Origin: JABWCE01 sp046154525
GTDB taxonomy: Bacteria > Bacteroidota > Bacteroidia > NS11-12g > UBA9320
DNA length: 7,332 nucleotides
Direction of reading: 5' to 3'
NCBI GenBank assembly: GCA_046154525.1
Contig: JBJXDS010000340.1
Span: 1-7,332 of the forward strand
Under the pieces are notes generated by a model. That model worked only from the letters and a program-made list of their open reading frames with translations. It was not told the DNA's origin and searched no databases. The position numbers and the translations under genes were made by a program. This document shows, piece by piece, positions 5,741 through 7,332 of this stretch. The number at the start of each line of letters is the position of its first letter. Positions within the stretch are counted from its first letter, which is position 1.

Positions 5741-5802
5741 AGATTATGAGATATGAGATTTTTGGATGAGAATAATTCTCATAATCTCGCATCTCATAAT
5801 CT
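5741..5802. repeat. 62-nt near-perfect hairpin between anmK and the dehydrogenase gene
   Basis: The left arm AGATTATGAGATATGAGATT (5741-5760) matches the reverse complement of the right arm (5783-5802) at 18 of 20 positions. After a TTTGG bulge (5761-5765), ATGAGAA (5766-5772) pairs with TTCTCAT (5776-5782) around a 3-nt loop, so the right side is continuous. Extra GAGATAT units lie at 5727-5740. On the transcribed minus strand no T-tract follows, so it is not a simple intrinsic terminator. It may stabilise or process the anmK-dehydrogenase mRNA, or be a dispersed palindrome. It ends about 20 nt before the dehydrogenase ATG. Confidence 0.7.
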
Positions 5803-5814
5803 CACGTTCTTTTT

Positions 5815-6903
5815 TTAATTCAATTTTGAAAAATCACCGTGCAACGAACCGCTTACCGAATCGGCCCCGGCACCTGTAAAACTTGCCAAAACATTGGGTT
5901 TGTTTTGCACCCTTAATACACCCATCAGAGCAAAAACCAGGGCTTCTTTATAATTAATAAGTTCGGCATCGGGTATTACTATTTCGGCATCGGTATTCGA
6001 TTTTATATAATCTACCAGCACAGGGTTCAATACTCCGCCACCTGTGGCCAATACTTTTATTTTTGATGAATCGCCATCCGCTAAATTATCAATATTTTGG
6101 CCTATTTGCCCGGCTATATGATCCACAAGAGTTTTCATTTTATCTTGTTTATCAATTTTACATTCGCGAACGATACCCCAAAAATTATGGTTAATCCATT
6201 CACGTCCCAATGATTTTGGATAGGGTTCCTTATAATAAGGTATAGTGTTCAAATCACCCAAAAGGTCATAATCTATTTTGCCGGTTTCCGCTATTTTTCC
6301 ATCTTCGTCATATTCCATATCAAACTCGCGGGCTATGCGGTTTAATAAAATATTGGCAGGGCAAATATCATAGGCTACATAATTGCCTTTTACATTGGCC
6401 GAAATATTGGCAAAACCTCCAATATTTAAGCACATATCATATTCACTAAAAAGTAATTTATCACCTATACCAACCAGCGGAGCTCCTTGTCCTCCAAGAA
6501 TTACATCCATGGCCCTAAAGTTGGTAACCGAAGGTATTCCTGTAATGGCCGAAATGGCATTTCCATCCCCAATTTGGGTGGTTAAATTATTTTCAGGTTG
6601 ATGAAAAATGGTGTGGCCATGGGATGAAATTAAATCGGCTGACAAATTGGTTTCTTTTAAAAAATCGTTAATCAATAAGCCAATATATTCGCCATAATAC
6701 CGGTCAGTCCTCACAAAATTATAGGCCGACTGCGAACGGAGTTTTGATAATCGCAATCGCCATCTGTCATCATAGTCTATAGTTTTAGACGCATTTATTT
6801 TATAATTCCAATTTCCATTGGTTTGATTAAGGGTACAATGTACCAAATCAATTCCGTCCATGGAGGTTCCCGACATTACCCCAATTACTTTATATTCTGT
6901 CAT
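5815..6903 (-). CDS. anmK: Anhydro-N-acetylmuramic acid kinase AnmK
   Basis: AnmK opens the 1,6-anhydro ring of anhydro-N-acetylmuramic acid and phosphorylates it with ATP, giving MurNAc-6-phosphate for peptidoglycan recycling in the cytoplasm. At 362 residues it is close to E. coli AnmK. Signatures: GVMSGTSMDGIDLVHC (8-23, phosphate loop), SSHGHTIFHQP (93-103), QIGDGNAIS (110-118), GGQGAPL (137-143), LNIGGFANIS (159-168), YDICPANILLN (178-188, where the proteobacterial proteins have DTGPGN; Asp179 is the likely catalytic base), LATGGGVLNP (285-294) and a C-terminal FTGAGADS (342-349). One oddity is NFR at 128-130, where DFR is usual. The ATG at 6903 follows an A-rich leader of about 30 nt from the promoter at 6941-6968. 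The dehydrogenase gene follows on the same strand. The next step in the pathway (MurQ) is not in the window. Confidence 0.93.
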   Translation of the reverse strand: MTEYKVIGVMSGTSMDGIDLVHCTLNQTNGNWNYKINASKTIDYDDRWRLRLSKLRSQSAYNFVRTDRYYGEYIGLLINDFLKETNLSADLISSHGHTIFHQPENNLTTQIGDGNAISAITGIPSVTNFRAMDVILGGQGAPLVGIGDKLLFSEYDMCLNIGGFANISANVKGNYVAYDICPANILLNRIAREFDMEYDEDGKIAETGKIDYDLLGDLNTIPYYKEPYPKSLGREWINHNFWGIVRECKIDKQDKMKTLVDHIAGQIGQNIDNLADGDSSKIKVLATGGGVLNPVLVDYIKSNTDAEIVIPDAELINYKEALVFALMGVLRVQNKPNVLASFTGAGADSVSGSLHGDFSKLN

Positions 6904-6940
6904 AGTTGAATGTTTTTATTTTCCGAAATTTTATAAGCCG

Positions 6941-6968
6941 CAAAAATAAGTTTTTAGGCTAATAACAA
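6941..6968 (-). promoter_or_regulatory. Promoter of anmK and probably the dehydrogenase gene
   Basis: Read on the minus strand, a TTG (complement of 6966-6968) is followed after 17 nt by TATTTTTG (complement of 6941-6948), an exact TAnnTTTG. This is the only site here with both Bacteroidota promoter elements at acceptable spacing. The element ends 37 bp upstream of the anmK ATG. Confidence 0.6.
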
Positions 6969-7213
6969 TAGAATGTATTCCCCACTATAAATTATGTTTA
7001 ACTAAATTTCTTAATTGGTAACAATTATAATTTTTTTTTAAACTTTTACAGTTTGATTATCAACGCATAATAAAAAAATATTTATTTTTTTACATTTATT
7101 AGGAATTAAAAATTTTGTTATGACAAACCAATTCTATTCTTTTACAGAACTTTTACAATGCGACAGCCTATTCGCCTTGTAATATCAAACGTAACATAAA
7201 CTAAAAAACGACT
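6969..7213. other. AT-rich divergent intergenic region, no gene seen
   Basis: This stretch separates the anmK promoter from the plus-strand exported-protein gene. AAAAAAATA (7072-7080) and TATTTTTTT (7083-7091) form an A/T palindrome with a 2-nt centre. AACTTTTACA occurs twice (7041-7050 and 7149-7158). A 20-codon frame at 7120-7182 is not convincing as a gene. No exact TAnnTTTG precedes the 7214 start on the plus strand. AAATTTTG at 7110-7117 is one mismatch away, and the leader would then be about 90 nt. Confidence 0.5.
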
Positions 7214-7332
7214 ATGGAAAAAAATTTTACTTCTTATTCAAAAAATTTATCTAATCAACTTTTCAAAACCTGTTTAACGGTTTTTTTAATTACCTCTCTC
7301 GGAGGTTTAGTAAGCGCGCAATCACCCTATTG
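7214..7332 (+). CDS. Exported protein, N-terminal fragment with signal peptide
   Basis: The ATG at 7214 opens a frame that runs off the window after 39 codons. The 39 residues read as a signal peptide: a polar N-region MEKNFTSYSKNLSNQLFK, a hydrophobic core LTVFLITSLGGLV, and a probable cleavage after VSA before QSPY. Mature proteins starting QSPYC or QSxYC are common among large secreted multidomain proteins of Bacteroidota, many of them exported by the type IX system. The sixth residue after the cut falls on the incomplete last codon (TG-), so Cys or Trp is possible. The long AT-rich upstream region gives it its own promoter. The function cannot be inferred from the fragment. Confidence 0.7.
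   Translation, partial: MEKNFTSYSKNLSNQLFKTCLTVFLITSLGGLVSAQSPY

Noticed and set aside
5721..5792. N-terminal 24-residue extension of the dehydrogenase (ATG at 5792)
   Set aside because: It is entirely translation of the hairpin repeat. Family proteins begin near MSLLKKFEHKHPEIVF, and the ATG at 5720 gives that.
7072..7091. A/T palindrome as an intrinsic terminator
   Set aside because: There is no G/C pair in the stem and no gene on the plus strand upstream to terminate. More likely a curved AT-rich promoter region.
7120..7182. 20-codon frame as a leader peptide (MTNQFYSFTELLQCDSLFAL)
   Set aside because: No repeated regulatory codons, no attenuator hairpin after it, and no family recognised. 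Chance is the simpler explanation.

Overview
The window looks like chromosomal DNA from a member of the Bacteroidota. Three things point there: low G+C with A-rich leaders and no Shine-Dalgarno sequences; several matches to the Bacteroidota -7 promoter element TAnnTTTG; and protein families typical of the phylum (Bacteroidota-style MtaB and AnmK, a DUF6934-like protein, a small beta-barrel-like exported protein). No species can be named from this sequence alone.

Layout. Positions 1-662 (minus) hold a class I SAM methyltransferase whose C-terminus lies outside the window. Positions 663-826 hold a repeat-built intergenic element: outer imperfect inverted arms around a C/G-rich hairpin. Positions 827-2137 (minus) encode MtaB, the tRNA t6A methylthiotransferase, starting at a TTG almost on top of its own promoter. 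From about 2219 to 4379 every gene is on the plus strand and looks accessory: a small exported beta-barrel-like gene broken by one in-frame TAA (2262-2849), a two-gene module of a DUF6934-like protein (2957-3403) and a 48-residue protein (3416-3562), and a 235-residue uncharacterised protein (3672-4379). Two copies of a 26-bp repeat, in direct orientation 743 bp apart, bracket the two-gene module. A perfect 12-bp palindrome overlapping the last stop codon closes this block. The minus strand resumes with anmK (5815-6903) followed by a Glu/Leu/Phe/Val-type amino-acid dehydrogenase (4494-5720), probably one transcript from a promoter at 6941-6968. A long hairpin sits between them. At 7214 a plus-strand gene for an exported protein begins and runs off the window.

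How the genes relate. mtaB (tRNA modification), anmK (peptidoglycan recycling) and the dehydrogenase (amino-acid nitrogen metabolism) are housekeeping genes with no shared pathway evident. The plus-strand block between them reads as a small variable locus. The best candidate for something undescribed is the repeat-bracketed DUF6934-like/48-residue pair, whose compact architecture resembles toxin-antitoxin or other two-protein modules. Its function cannot be read from the sequence.
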